Shown piece after piece: positions 39,328 to 50,125 of a DNA stretch of 64,000 nt. The first letter of the stretch is position 1. Each line of letters starts with the position of its first letter. The position numbers were made by a program, and so were the translations under genes. Origin of the DNA: Hymenobacter radiodurans (GTDB lineage Bacteria > Bacteroidota > Bacteroidia > Cytophagales > Hymenobacteraceae); contig NZ_CP037922.1 of assembly GCF_004355185.1 (NCBI RefSeq), positions 186,001 to 250,000 of the forward strand. The letters are read 5' to 3'. Below the pieces are notes generated by a model. It was not told the origin of the DNA. It was given only the letters and a program-made list of their open reading frames with translations, and made no database searches.

Positions 39328-39804
39328 ATGACTGCCTTTTATACCACAACAGCTACGGCTTCATATAACTTTTCCCGGGCTAGCCTATTGGCTTTTTGTG
39401 GCTTGCTGATACTTGGGTTCACCTCTTGTGTGGGTGGCCGAGAACGTACCCCTTCGCTGAGCGCAAACAACGCTATGACGGCATCGCCGATTGACTTAAC
39501 GCGCCTTCAGGTGCAGCACGCTGAGGATGGCGTTGAGGTGAAGTGGGAGACGGCAACTGAACTTGGGTGCGCTTATTTTGAAGTTGAGCGTAGTGCGGAT
39601 GACATCCATTATAAGGTTATTGGTCGAGTAGAAGGAGATGCAATGGCAGTTACAACGCGCAGTCACGCCTTTTTGGATCAGGCTCCGTTGCAGGCGGCTG
39701 CTTATTACCGCCTTCGTCAAGTAGATTTGGATGGAATGAATCATGTTAGCCTCAAGCATCTGGTGGATGCCAATGGCACTCAACCATTAGTTGCCTCTCG
39801 CTAA
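39328..39804 (+). CDS. FN3-like lipoprotein
   Basis: 158 residues from the ATG at 39328. A lipoprotein signal (LLAFCGLLILGFTSC, Cys near 37) precedes a module of the kind found in T9SS-secreted proteins of Bacteroidota: VEVKWETATELGCAYFEVER, SADDIHYKVIGRVEG, then HAFLDQAP and YYRLRQVDLDG. Here the module is short and anchored by lipid rather than followed by a sorting domain. Function unknown. A strong terminator follows. Confidence 0.78.
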   Translation: MTAFYTTTATASYNFSRASLLAFCGLLILGFTSCVGGRERTPSLSANNAMTASPIDLTRLQVQHAEDGVEVKWETATELGCAYFEVERSADDIHYKVIGRVEGDAMAVTTRSHAFLDQAPLQAAAYYRLRQVDLDGMNHVSLKHLVDANGTQPLVASR

Positions 39805-39836
39805 CCCCACCGATATTAGTCGGCGCAACTTTCCTG

Positions 39837-39871
39837 AAAAAGCCCCCAGCCATTGGTTGGGGGGCTTTTTT
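39837..39871 (+). terminator. Intrinsic terminator
   Basis: AAAAAGCCCCCAGCC / GGTTGGGGGGCTTTTTT after the FN3-like gene. Confidence 0.85.
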
Positions 39872-40407
39872 CTGTAATGAGTATTTTAAGAGAAGTGATA
39901 GTTTGGTCTTCGTTATTCTGAAAATCGTTGATGGCGGAAAGGGTGAGTCAGCGGCCGAATCGGCTGAAATGGGAGCCCTAGGTTGGCAGAGCTAAGCGCA
40001 GTGCCATCATATTATTCAGCTTTATACTGTCCTTCGACCTGATAGATACGATTGGAGCTATTTACACCAGTGGTATTTATGGTGTCACCTGCCTTCGTTA
40101 GACGTAATGTGATTTAAGAGGAGGTTGACATATGGTATCGAGACGCACGACCTGCCTTTACACACTCCATCTCCCTCACAATCGAAATCAACCGACTTAT
40201 GCCGCTCGGCGAATCAAAGCTGCCTGCACCCATTCAACCCGTAGAAAACGTGTTGCTATAAATAGTGGGAGGAGCCTGTTCAGGAATTGACGCAAACGTT
40301 CCGAGCATCATTCAGCCTATGGCCCGAACAAAAAAGGTGGCCTTTTGCAAGGCCACCTTTTTCAAAGTAGTTCAGCGGCTATCGTAGCCTGCCAAGCTGT
40401 GTCACCA
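39872..40407. other. Intergenic region between convergent genes
   Basis: About 535 bases with no convincing gene on either strand. A terminator for katG lies at 40330-40362. The remainder (39880-40320) shows no repeat or motif I recognise. Confidence 0.5.
40330..40362 (-). terminator. Intrinsic terminator after katG
   Basis: AAAAAGGTGGCCTT / AAGGCCACCTTTTT hairpin with a T run on the minus strand. Confidence 0.82.
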
Positions 40408-42738
<2,331 letters not shown>

Positions 42739-42912
42739 TTATCGGCAACTTACTGGCAATCTTATAATATGCTTTGATGAACATATTGTAAGATGCCTCT
42801 TTAGTCCAAATGCCAGAGTCAATAGATAAATAAGAGAACCGCGGATGGGCGGTGGTTTGCGAATTAGCGACAAATCCACTTTCCTATCCTACACTAGCAC
42901 TAGATAAGAGGC

Positions 42913-43941
42913 TTACCAGCTGGCTCCTTTGGTAAGGGTGCGGATGCGGCACAAATAGTTGCTGGCAGTGAGGTAGAGCGTGCTCCCATCATCACCCCAG
43001 GCCAAGTTCGCAACCGCAACGGGCAGACCGATGCGGCCCAAATGAGTGCCATTGGGGGCTAACACGTGTACGCCGCCGGGACCAGTAGTAAATACGTTTC
43101 CTTGCTGATCTACTTTAATTCCATCAGGCATGCCAGCGAATTGGCTGGTGAGAGGCGTGGCATCGAAAAAAACGCGGCCTTTGCCTAAGCTGCCATTTTC
43201 TCGCACCGGATAAGCCATTACCACTGCTCTTTTAGGATCTGATTGGGTGACGTACAGCGTTTTCTCATCCGGAGAGAAAGCCAAGCCATTAGGGCGCGTC
43301 AGGTCCTGAATGACTAGCGTTATCTGCCCCGACTTCGCTATGCGATACACGCCACTGAAATCCAGCTCACGCCGTGGGTCTTTTTCCTGTTCGGGCAGGC
43401 CGTAGGGTGGATCGGTGAAGAAGATGTCACCATTCGATTTGATGACCAAATCATTGGGGCTGTTCAGGCGCTTGCCTTCGTAGCTGTCGGCGAGGGTACG
43501 CTTGCCGCCGTCTTTGAGCAGCACGGATATGCGCCGGTCGCCATGCTCGCAGGCTACCAATTGGCCCTGTTTATCGAAGGCAAGGCCATTGCTGCCCGAT
43601 TCCTTACTGTAAGTACCCAGCCCTGTATAGCCGGCGGGCTTGAGATGTTCGGCCAGTGGCTCGCCTTCTTTCCAGCGATAAATCACGTTTTGTGGCGCGT
43701 GAGAAAACAGCAGGGCGCCATGTTGCTTCGACCACACCGGACCCTCGAGCCAGGTGAAACCCGACGCTAGTACTTCGATTTTAGCATCGGGGGCTACCAA
43801 CTGACTCATGGCTGCCTTGTCGGGAATGACGCTGCCCAGCGTGGGATACACTGGCGGCCTGCGTTGCGCGCGGGCTGGCGCAACATGAGCCAGCGCCAAG
43901 CTGGCCACACCTAGTAAGCAAAGCAGAAATGGCTGATCCAT
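42913..43941 (-). CDS. SMP-30/gluconolactonase-family secreted protein
   Basis: 342 residues from the ATG at 43941. A signal peptide (FLLCLLGVASLALAHVAPARA) leads to a six-bladed propeller of the SMP-30 family. Visible are the metal-site Glu in SGFTWLEGPVWSK (near 67), Asn in LNSPNDLVIKSNGDIFFTD (near 165) and Asp/Asn in TRPNGLAFSPDEKTLYVTQ (near 215). The family hydrolyses sugar lactones or organophosphate-like esters. The export signal suggests periplasmic sugar-acid metabolism. It stands alone. Confidence 0.88.
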   Translation of the reverse strand: MDQPFLLCLLGVASLALAHVAPARAQRRPPVYPTLGSVIPDKAAMSQLVAPDAKIEVLASGFTWLEGPVWSKQHGALLFSHAPQNVIYRWKEGEPLAEHLKPAGYTGLGTYSKESGSNGLAFDKQGQLVACEHGDRRISVLLKDGGKRTLADSYEGKRLNSPNDLVIKSNGDIFFTDPPYGLPEQEKDPRRELDFSGVYRIAKSGQITLVIQDLTRPNGLAFSPDEKTLYVTQSDPKRAVVMAYPVRENGSLGKGRVFFDATPLTSQFAGMPDGIKVDQQGNVFTTGPGGVHVLAPNGTHLGRIGLPVAVANLAWGDDGSTLYLTASNYLCRIRTLTKGASW

Positions 43942-44155
43942 AAGCACAAGGTAAAGGCTACCCTAATTGTTACGGCCGCCGCGGTATCGTGTTCGGATGA
44001 ATACGCCGCAAATAAGCCCCCAACGACTACCCTGTTCTTGGGGTCAGGCTGAGAAGAGCATTTCTTACACAACTTCTACCAGCGGGCCGGCGTAACCAGA
44101 TATGTGCTTTCTGGGGCCTGAAATGCCTTTCTTTCACTGCTTTTTCTGTCAGCTT

Positions 44156-44842
44156 ATGTGTGGCCGCTATACATTCATCTCGCCGGCTCCTGTTATTGAG
44201 GAGCGTTTTGATGCCCGGTTTACGGAAGAAATGCCCCCCAATTACAATGCGGCGCCTTCGCAGCAACTGCCCATTATTACCAACAGTGCTCCCGGCCAGA
44301 TTCAGCTGGTGCAGTGGGGCTTGGTGCCGGGGTGGGTGAAAGACATTAAAACCGCGCTAAAACCTATAAATGCCCGCGCCGAGACACTGGCCGAGAAGCC
44401 ATCGTTTCGGCAGCTGCTCCAACGTAAACGCTGCCTGGTGCTGGCCGACAGCTTTTATGAGTGGCAGCAAGTGGCGCCACCGGCCGGGAGCAAGGGCAAA
44501 AAGGCCAAGGTGCCTCACCGAATTCTGCTGCGCAACGAACAGCCTTTTGCTTTCGCTGGCCTCTGGGATGAATGGACCGACCGCGAAACGGGCGAAGTGC
44601 TGCCTACGTTCACCATTATCACCACGGAGCCGAACGACCTGATGGCCCACTTGCACAACCGCATGCCCGTGATACTGCCCGATCGGGACGCGGAGTTGGC
44701 CTGGCTCGACGATGGCGTGTCGGCAGTGGACCACCAGCACTTGCTCCGCCCATATGCCACCGAACTGATGCAGGAGTACACGGTTAGCACACTCGTCAAC
44801 TCGCCTGGGCATAACTCCCCTGATGTACTGGCTGCTGCTTAA
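44156..44842 (+). CDS. SRAP-domain abasic-site protein (YedK/HMCES)
   Basis: 228 residues. The start must be the ATG at 44156, since Cys2 (MCGRYTF) is the residue that forms a thiazolidine link to abasic sites in single-stranded DNA. Other active-site elements are visible: NARAETLAEKPSF near 78, SFYEWQQV (Glu near 104) and HNRMPVIL (His near 165). The length is typical. It protects single-stranded DNA at abasic sites. It stands alone, with a terminator downstream; no SOS genes adjoin it. Confidence 0.95.
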   Translation: MCGRYTFISPAPVIEERFDARFTEEMPPNYNAAPSQQLPIITNSAPGQIQLVQWGLVPGWVKDIKTALKPINARAETLAEKPSFRQLLQRKRCLVLADSFYEWQQVAPPAGSKGKKAKVPHRILLRNEQPFAFAGLWDEWTDRETGEVLPTFTIITTEPNDLMAHLHNRMPVILPDRDAELAWLDDGVSAVDHQHLLRPYATELMQEYTVSTLVNSPGHNSPDVLAAA

Positions 44843-44930
44843 TTATTGAACTGCACTGGCTATTGTGATAGCAATGCATCCGGTTGAAAACGCGTGAGTA
44901 GGCTGCCGCACTTTGGAAGTAGCAGCCAAC

Positions 44931-44958
44931 AAAAAGCCCCTGCTGGCAGGGGCTTTTT
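44931..44958. terminator. Bidirectional intrinsic terminator
   Basis: AAAAAGCCCCTGCTGGCAGGGGCTTTTT between the SRAP gene and the small gene at 44971. Confidence 0.86.
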
Positions 44959-44970
44959 GTTGGCTATGTA

Positions 44971-45180
44971 CTAGATGGTACGAACAAGCGGACGGCCTTT
45001 GTGGCGCGTGGTTTTTTTGTGTTTGAACTGCGCTTTAATTGGTTTGCGCTTGGCATAGGGTCCGATGGCGGTAGGTGCGGTAGGAGCCAAAGGTCTTATC
45101 GCGGCAGCCACTGTGCCCACTGTCTCGCCCAGAGCCATGAACAAGAGCGTACCAAAAATCAGAAAGTATTTGTGCGGCAT
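44971..45180 (-). CDS. Small basic exported peptide
   Basis: 69 residues. A signal-like segment (YFLIFGTLLFMALGETVGTVA) is followed by a Pro/Ala-rich stretch and a strongly basic tail (KRKPIKAQFKHKKTTRHKGR). I do not recognise it. It is bounded by terminators on both sides, which supports it as a real single gene. The basic tail could bind nucleic acid, lipopolysaccharide or membranes, but this is only a guess. Confidence 0.5.
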   Translation of the reverse strand: MPHKYFLIFGTLLFMALGETVGTVAAAIRPLAPTAPTAIGPYAKRKPIKAQFKHKKTTRHKGRPLVRTI

Positions 45181-45334
45181 AAGAGGTAGAAAAGTGAGAG
45201 TAGGTGGTTTAGAGAGGTCAGTTGTCTAAACATAGGAACTTATATGTATTATAAAAAATAGCAGCTTTTTTATATAGTAAATAACCGGATTAGCTCCCTG
45301 CACTTGCTGAATCACGAAGGTTGGCTATAATCGC

Positions 45335-45371
45335 AAAAAAGCCCCCCAGACTATATCTGGGGGGCTTTTTT
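45335..45371. terminator. Bidirectional intrinsic terminator
   Basis: Perfect AAAAAAGCCCCCCAGA / TCTGGGGGGCTTTTTT hairpin downstream of the leftward gene at 45420. Confidence 0.88.
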
Positions 45372-45419
45372 GTGGCAAGTAAGAAAAAGGTTTCCGAGCG
45401 TTAGCGCAAAGCCAAAAGC

Positions 45420-45761
45420 TTACGAGTCTTGATTAGCCTGAGGCTTAGGACCATTGTTTGGCTTCCTGTTCTTCTGCTCCTCCACTGGCTCAGCCGACGT
45501 ATCATCGTCGTCGGCGGCTTCCACCACTTTGTTTACAACTACCACAGCAACAGCAGCGATAGCAGCAATGCCGATAATCAGTTGGGTAGTGGTAAAGCGC
45601 TGGGCTGTCTTTTTCAGCAGCGTTCCACCGTGCTTGAGCAAGTCGTCAATACGGTCGTGGTCGCCCTGGAAGATAACGTGGTAAGCGCTCTCGAGTGTCC
45701 GAGTGATGTCTTCGGGCAGAATTTTTTCTAGCTGAGTTTCTAGTTGTGTTTGGTTGTCCAT
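45420..45761 (-). CDS. Small protein with one membrane helix
   Basis: 113 residues from the ATG at 45761 (MDNQTQLETQLEKILPEDI). An amphipathic helical N-terminal half (TRTLESAYHVIFQGDHDRID) is followed by LLKHGGTLLKKTAQRF, a single helix (LIIGIAAIAAVAVVVVNKVV) and an acidic then Pro/Asn-rich tail. There is no signal peptide; the N-terminus may lie in the cytoplasm. It resembles short membrane-anchored proteins of Bacteroidota of unknown role. Confidence 0.7.
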   Translation of the reverse strand: MDNQTQLETQLEKILPEDITRTLESAYHVIFQGDHDRIDDLLKHGGTLLKKTAQRFTTTQLIIGIAAIAAVAVVVVNKVVEAADDDDTSAEPVEEQKNRKPNNGPKPQANQDS

Positions 45762-45940
45762 AGCGCAGGTTTGCGAAACGAGTGAAAAGTCGATACAGAA
45801 TAGTGGTGTAGCCACCGGGAAGCGTGTACGCAAAAACTCGTTCGCGGGCTGTCCTTTTTTCTGTTCCCCCTACCTAAGTCCACACAGCCAGCGTTTTAAG
45901 TATACAAGCGCTTAAATCTGGCGTTGAGATGTAGGCTAAT

Positions 45941-45970
45941 AAAAAAGCCCCCAGGATCTGGGAGGCTTTT
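45941..45970 (-). terminator. Intrinsic terminator after the protease gene
   Basis: Imperfect AAAAAAGCCCCCAG / CTGGGAGGCTTTT hairpin beyond the stop of the leftward gene at 45990. Confidence 0.65.
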
Positions 45971-45989
45971 GTGGAATAGCTATTGGCGC

Positions 45990-47147
45990 TTATTCGTAGA
46001 CCTTCACTACGAAAACAAAGTCCTGTAGCTTCCGCAGCTGTTGCGGACGCGTATTGCCAGTCAACTGGTTGAATCGAGGTAAGTTATACAGCTGAGCAGG
46101 CTTCGCTGTGGCCAGCGAATCGACTAAGCGCATTAAGTAAGATGACTTGGTGGCAAAAGCGGCGCTTTGCACATCCGTCTGCCGACCACTGATGATACCG
46201 ATCAAATTGCCCCGATCATCGAGCAGCGGACCGCCGCTGTTGCCCGGATTCACGGGAATAGAAATCTGATAAAACCCGGTATCACCTTCAAAGCCTGAGC
46301 GGGCGCTCAATGAACCATCATTAAACACCAGATCCTCACGCGGATACCCCAGGGTGTATACTCGCTCGCCCAATTCAGCTAAACCACGCTTGAAGGAATA
46401 TGGCAAGCGACCAAAGCCATTAAACTTTGGGTCGGTGATACGCAAAATAGCCAAGTCGTGGGCTACGTCGGAGAAAACAGGCTCGGCGCGGAAGCGCTGC
46501 CGGTCGCGGCTCTCAATCAGGACCGAATCGGCTCCTTGGATTACGTGGTAGCTGGTTACCAAGTAGCCATCGGTAGTGAGGGCGAAGCCCGTTCCGCTGA
46601 ATTTACCCGGATTGGCTTCCTCAGTGGGGCGCGGCTCATCCATCAAGGTGAGGGCCTTGTTCATTGCGCGCTGGTTGCGCTTGATGCGTTCTACTTCGCG
46701 CCGCAGCACCGTGTAGCCGTAAAGCGAGGGCTTTTGCTGAGCGGTGCGCCACATTTCCAGACCAAGCAAGGTGGCGAATACTGCCAGTATAGCGACCGAA
46801 GCCGCTACCGCGATGGTGGCGCGATGGCTGCTCCAGAACTCCCGCAGGTGCTGCTCCGTGCGCGAAATGCGCATGACCGGCATGGTAGAGTGACCTGTTT
46901 CGATAATGGCTTCCGTGGCGGCTTTCTCTACATCAAGTGCAGCCTGCATGGCCCGTAGCTTACGCCGCGTAGTCAGGCGCCGGCCGTAGCCATGGAGCGT
47001 AGCGGTCAGCTCGTTGAAATCAGCAAGCTGCTGGGCTAAATCCGGTTCGGCGGCCAAGCGGCGCTCCAGGGCAGCCTGCTCCTCGGAAGGCAGCTGTCCG
47101 CTCTGGTAAGCGTCAAATAAAGCGTAGTAATCAGCTTCAGTTTTCAT
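45990..47147 (-). CDS. Membrane protein: anti-sigma-like N-terminus with trypsin-like protease
   Basis: 385 residues. The N-terminal part (about 1-100) has the acidic, helical SGQLPSEEQAALERRLAAEP pattern common in Bacteroidota anti-sigma proteins. One membrane helix follows (AVAASVAILAVFATLLGLEM, about 112-132). The C-terminal part (about 170-345) is a chymotrypsin-fold domain with a full triad: His in LVTSYHVIQGAD, Asp in DVAHDLAILRI and Ser in VNPGNSGGPLLDD. This places a DegS-like protease on the outer side of the membrane. The gene lies 49 bases downstream of an ECF sigma gene, so sigma control by this protein is likely but inferred. Confidence 0.88.
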   Translation of the reverse strand: MKTEADYYALFDAYQSGQLPSEEQAALERRLAAEPDLAQQLADFNELTATLHGYGRRLTTRRKLRAMQAALDVEKAATEAIIETGHSTMPVMRISRTEQHLREFWSSHRATIAVAASVAILAVFATLLGLEMWRTAQQKPSLYGYTVLRREVERIKRNQRAMNKALTLMDEPRPTEEANPGKFSGTGFALTTDGYLVTSYHVIQGADSVLIESRDRQRFRAEPVFSDVAHDLAILRITDPKFNGFGRLPYSFKRGLAELGERVYTLGYPREDLVFNDGSLSARSGFEGDTGFYQISIPVNPGNSGGPLLDDRGNLIGIISGRQTDVQSAAFATKSSYLMRLVDSLATAKPAQLYNLPRFNQLTGNTRPQQLRKLQDFVFVVKVYE

Positions 47148-47196
47148 AGGACTGGTCGGAAGCGAGCTTCCTCTATACTGGGAACCGAGCTTGTCG

Positions 47197-47784
47197 CTAA
47201 AAAGATTCTTCTTCCTTATAATGGGTGAAAAACAGCTTTTTAAGACGCACTAGGCACTTGTATTTTTGATTTTTGGCGTTGTCGGCATTTGTATAGCCAA
47301 ACTCAGCCGTGAGTTGCTGCATGGATTTCTCCTGCAGGTAAAAACCTTCAAGCAGCGACCGGCAAGGCTCTCCCAAGTGGTTGAGGGCTTCGGCCATCGT
47401 AGCGAAGCGCTGGTCGCGCTCTTCCGCCTGGTCGACATCCGCTTCCGCACCGGTTTCGAGGTAGGGCTCATGGTCTTCGAGACGACCGCCAAAACGGTTT
47501 TTCTCAGCCAACCGTTTGAGCCACAGTCGCCGACACACCGCGTAGAGGTAGGTTTTGATCTGGCAGCTCAGCTCCAAAGAGCCCTCGCGCACCTTTTCAT
47601 AAAACACCATTACGCCCTCCTGATACACGTCCTTGGCCTCGTCCTCGGTGCCACTATTTTGCAGCACCAAGTGCGAAATCATGGGCAGATGCAGGCGGTA
47701 AAGTTGTGCCAATGCCCGATCGTCGCCGTCCTGAATGGCAGCCACGAACTCTTCATCAGTGTAGGAAGGTTGACCCTTACCCAT
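47197..47784 (-). CDS. ECF-type RNA polymerase sigma factor
   Basis: 195 residues. Region 2 covers about 10-85 (FVAAIQDGDDRALAQLYRLH, DEAKDVYQEGVMVFYEKV, QIKTYLYAVCRRLWLKRL). Region 4 covers about 130-190 (HLGEPCRSLLEGFYLQEKS, LTAEFGYTNADNAKNQKYKC). It is of the ECF group common in Bacteroidota, without extra domains. It is transcribed with the downstream anti-sigma/protease gene. The start ATG at 47784 fits the family. Confidence 0.92.
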   Translation of the reverse strand: MGKGQPSYTDEEFVAAIQDGDDRALAQLYRLHLPMISHLVLQNSGTEDEAKDVYQEGVMVFYEKVREGSLELSCQIKTYLYAVCRRLWLKRLAEKNRFGGRLEDHEPYLETGAEADVDQAEERDQRFATMAEALNHLGEPCRSLLEGFYLQEKSMQQLTAEFGYTNADNAKNQKYKCLVRLKKLFFTHYKEEESF

Positions 47785-47916
47785 TCGCTTTGGTCTTTAA
47801 TACACAGAGGATGACTTAGTAACCCTCTCTAAAAATTATTTTCTACCGCCGGGTTACCTTTTGACCGAATGGGAATGAAGGAAGTTTTTAGACAACTTTT
47901 CAAACCTAACACCAAA

Positions 47917-48147
47917 ATGAAGAACTTCCTGAAAGTATCTGCCCTGGCTTTTGTATTTGCTGCTGCCCTGACTTCTTGCGAGTCGAAGCCTGCTGAGACT
48001 GAAACTACTACCACCGAAGTAAGCACTGAGACTACCGTTCCGGCTACTACCGACACTACGATGGCTGCTCCTGCTGACTCTGCTGCTATGACGGCTCCAG
48101 CTGACGGCACTTCGACTTCGACTACCACTACGACGACCCAGCAGTAA
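47917..48147 (+). CDS. Thr-rich small lipoprotein
   Basis: 76 residues from the ATG at 47917. A lipoprotein signal (KVSALAFVFAAALTSCES, Cys near 20) is followed by a tail almost wholly of Thr, Ala, Ser and Glu (TETTTTEVSTETTVPATTDT). It has no folded domain. Divergent from the ECF sigma gene; the start further upstream would put a polar leader before the signal. A terminator follows. Confidence 0.75.
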   Translation: MKNFLKVSALAFVFAAALTSCESKPAETETTTTEVSTETTVPATTDTTMAAPADSAAMTAPADGTSTSTTTTTTQQ

Positions 48148-48183
48148 AAGTAAGCAGCTACCGGCTTACACCGGTAAGTTGCC

Positions 48184-48226
48184 AAACGGCCCGGTTTCCT
48201 TTAACAGGAAGCCGGGCCGTTTTTTT
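48184..48226 (+). terminator. Intrinsic terminator
   Basis: AAACGGCCCGGTTTCCT / AGGAAGCCGGGCCGTTT hairpin and T7 run after the Thr-rich lipoprotein gene. Confidence 0.88.
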
Positions 48227-48301
48227 GTGTGCATATTCTTCTGTAATCGCTTCAGCTATAAAGCGGTAGGCGTACTAGGTAGGACGGCGGTAGCACTGAG
48301 G

Positions 48302-50113
48302 CTACAGTTTCTCTTCTAACCATAAAAAGCCTGCCCCCAGCAAAAACAAGCCAAAGAACCAAACTGCCGGCCACGCCTGACGAGTGAGAATAGGTGAAGC
48401 CGCAACGGAAGCAGATGCGTCGGCTATCCAGGCTTGGGCTGCCTGCTGACGCAGCTCGGTTTCGGGGCCGAGCCAATTTTGCCCCCCAAACACGTAAAAT
48501 GAATGTGCGGCCTTTTCGGCCAGCGTCACGCGGTGCCACCCTGCTGAATCGGGCCAGAACTGACTGGTATTCCACTCGGACAGACGTGTATCCTGACGCA
48601 TAGCTAAGCGTATGGGCTGGGCCGCGGCTCCTTGCACGGTGGGCGCGGTGGCAGGAAAGCTGGCCGCTGTTAGCTGTAACTCTACGGGAGTATTGGGGCG
48701 AGGCCAGGCTGTTGTTACGCGCCAAGCGGCTGTTACCGGTTCGGGCCGCGCTACGGCAGTCAGCAGGCGGCTCCAATAGGCATTATAGGTCAGTGAATCG
48801 TTCTGCAAGGCCCAACGGAAGGTTTCGGGTAGTACCGATACGACCATTGTTCCGGCGCCCAAGCGCTGAGATGCTACTACAGCTTGTCCCTGCCCAGTTG
48901 TGATGATGGGTCGCAATCGGGCCGAGGGCCGCAATGTAGCCGGCACGGTAGCGGTGGTGCGGCCAGGAGCCCCCGGCCACACAACAGGCTGTGGCTTCGC
49001 AGATGCGGCCGTAGCAACGGGCACAATACTAAAGGCGGCCCGAGCAGGCGTGAGGCGCGGCAACGGAGCAGCATCGGCCAGCACGATAAGGCCGGGCCCG
49101 CCGGTGCGCAGCGCGGATGTTAGCTGTTGCACTTCGCCCCCGGAAAGCGTGGCCAGCGTGCCCACATCGGCAATAACTGCATCGTAGCGTGCTAGCAAGG
49201 CGGGCGTTAGGCGGGAAATGTCGTGGGTAGATTGATTGAGAAACTCGGTTTGCGTCAGGCCACGACTAATGCCCACGCGCAAGGCTACCGCGTGCTGCCG
49301 CGTGCCAAGCTGGTTTTTGAGAAATTTGAATTCAAACGAGGGGGTACTTGCCAATAATAATACCCGCAGGGCGCGGGTGGGCACTATCTCCACGGGTACG
49401 GGCTCAGTAGCTAAAATTTGCCCCCCACGTCGCGCTATTAGCTCGTACACGGCTAAGCCCGCCGCCTTCGGTACGTAGCTCAATCGAAAAGCCCCCCGCC
49501 CGCTCGTTAAGCGCACCGAATCGCGTGGCGCGCCCACTGCGCGCAGGTGTATCCACGTGGGGGCATTATCGCCTGCTTTGGAAGGCAAATTATCGAAGTA
49601 GCCTGCTACTTCCAGCGGTTGCCCTAGCTCTACGCGGGATGCCCAATTAGCTGTTCGGAAGCCCGCTTGGGTTGCAGGCGCATGCTGCACTAGCCGGACC
49701 GGACCAAGCATTGTTAGGTCAGCAACCGGCAACCCCTGTCCAACTACATGCAGGCGGCGCAGACTGGGCTGTTGCTCCCTGATTTGTAAAATGTTGGCTA
49801 CCGTCACCGTGTCAGCTCCGGCTACCGCATGGGTACGCCACAAGCGGGTAGCGGGCCCCAAGCGGCGCAGCAAAGCGCGAACGGTATCGGGTTGGAAATT
49901 TTCGGTGAGCAGAATGGTTTCGTAGGGCGAGCCTGGTACGCTGCGGGAAGGCGGAAAAGCTGTCAACCACAAGCCCGCCCCGGCTAGTACGCCCGCCAAT
50001 AAACGCAAGACAAGCCGCTGTCGGTTAGGCCGGCGCAGGGCGCTCCAGGTCAAGCCAACAACCAGCAGCACGCACAGCGTAAGCAGGGCGTAATAAAGAA
50101 ACGTGGGGGGCAT
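48302..50113 (-). CDS. Membrane protein with glutamine-amidotransferase-like domain (Bat/MoxR operon)
   Basis: 603 residues from the ATG at 50113. Two helices at the N-terminus (YYALLTLCVLLVVGLTWSAL, LLAGVLAGAGLWLTA) and one at the C-terminus (AVWFFGLFLLGAGFLWLEEK) enclose a large exposed part. The middle has RALRVLLLASTPSFEFKFL near 240 and LLARYDAVIADVGTLATLSG near 305 with LRTGGPGLIVLADAAP. This is the pattern of class I glutamine-amidotransferase-like folds found in such operons of Bacteroidota and planctomycetes. No catalytic Cys is seen, so it is probably not an enzyme. It is the last gene of the MoxR operon, 12 bases after the DUF4175 gene. Confidence 0.75.
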   Translation of the reverse strand: MPPTFLYYALLTLCVLLVVGLTWSALRRPNRQRLVLRLLAGVLAGAGLWLTAFPPSRSVPGSPYETILLTENFQPDTVRALLRRLGPATRLWRTHAVAGADTVTVANILQIREQQPSLRRLHVVGQGLPVADLTMLGPVRLVQHAPATQAGFRTANWASRVELGQPLEVAGYFDNLPSKAGDNAPTWIHLRAVGAPRDSVRLTSGRGAFRLSYVPKAAGLAVYELIARRGGQILATEPVPVEIVPTRALRVLLLASTPSFEFKFLKNQLGTRQHAVALRVGISRGLTQTEFLNQSTHDISRLTPALLARYDAVIADVGTLATLSGGEVQQLTSALRTGGPGLIVLADAAPLPRLTPARAAFSIVPVATAASAKPQPVVWPGAPGRTTATVPATLRPSARLRPIITTGQGQAVVASQRLGAGTMVVSVLPETFRWALQNDSLTYNAYWSRLLTAVARPEPVTAAWRVTTAWPRPNTPVELQLTAASFPATAPTVQGAAAQPIRLAMRQDTRLSEWNTSQFWPDSAGWHRVTLAEKAAHSFYVFGGQNWLGPETELRQQAAQAWIADASASVAASPILTRQAWPAVWFFGLFLLGAGFLWLEEKL

Positions 50114-50125
50114 TTTAGACAAAAC

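Noticed and set aside
48252..48776. Leftward open frame starting within the gene at 48302
   Set aside because: Shadow frame of the last gene of the MoxR operon; the product is Arg/Ser-rich without structure.
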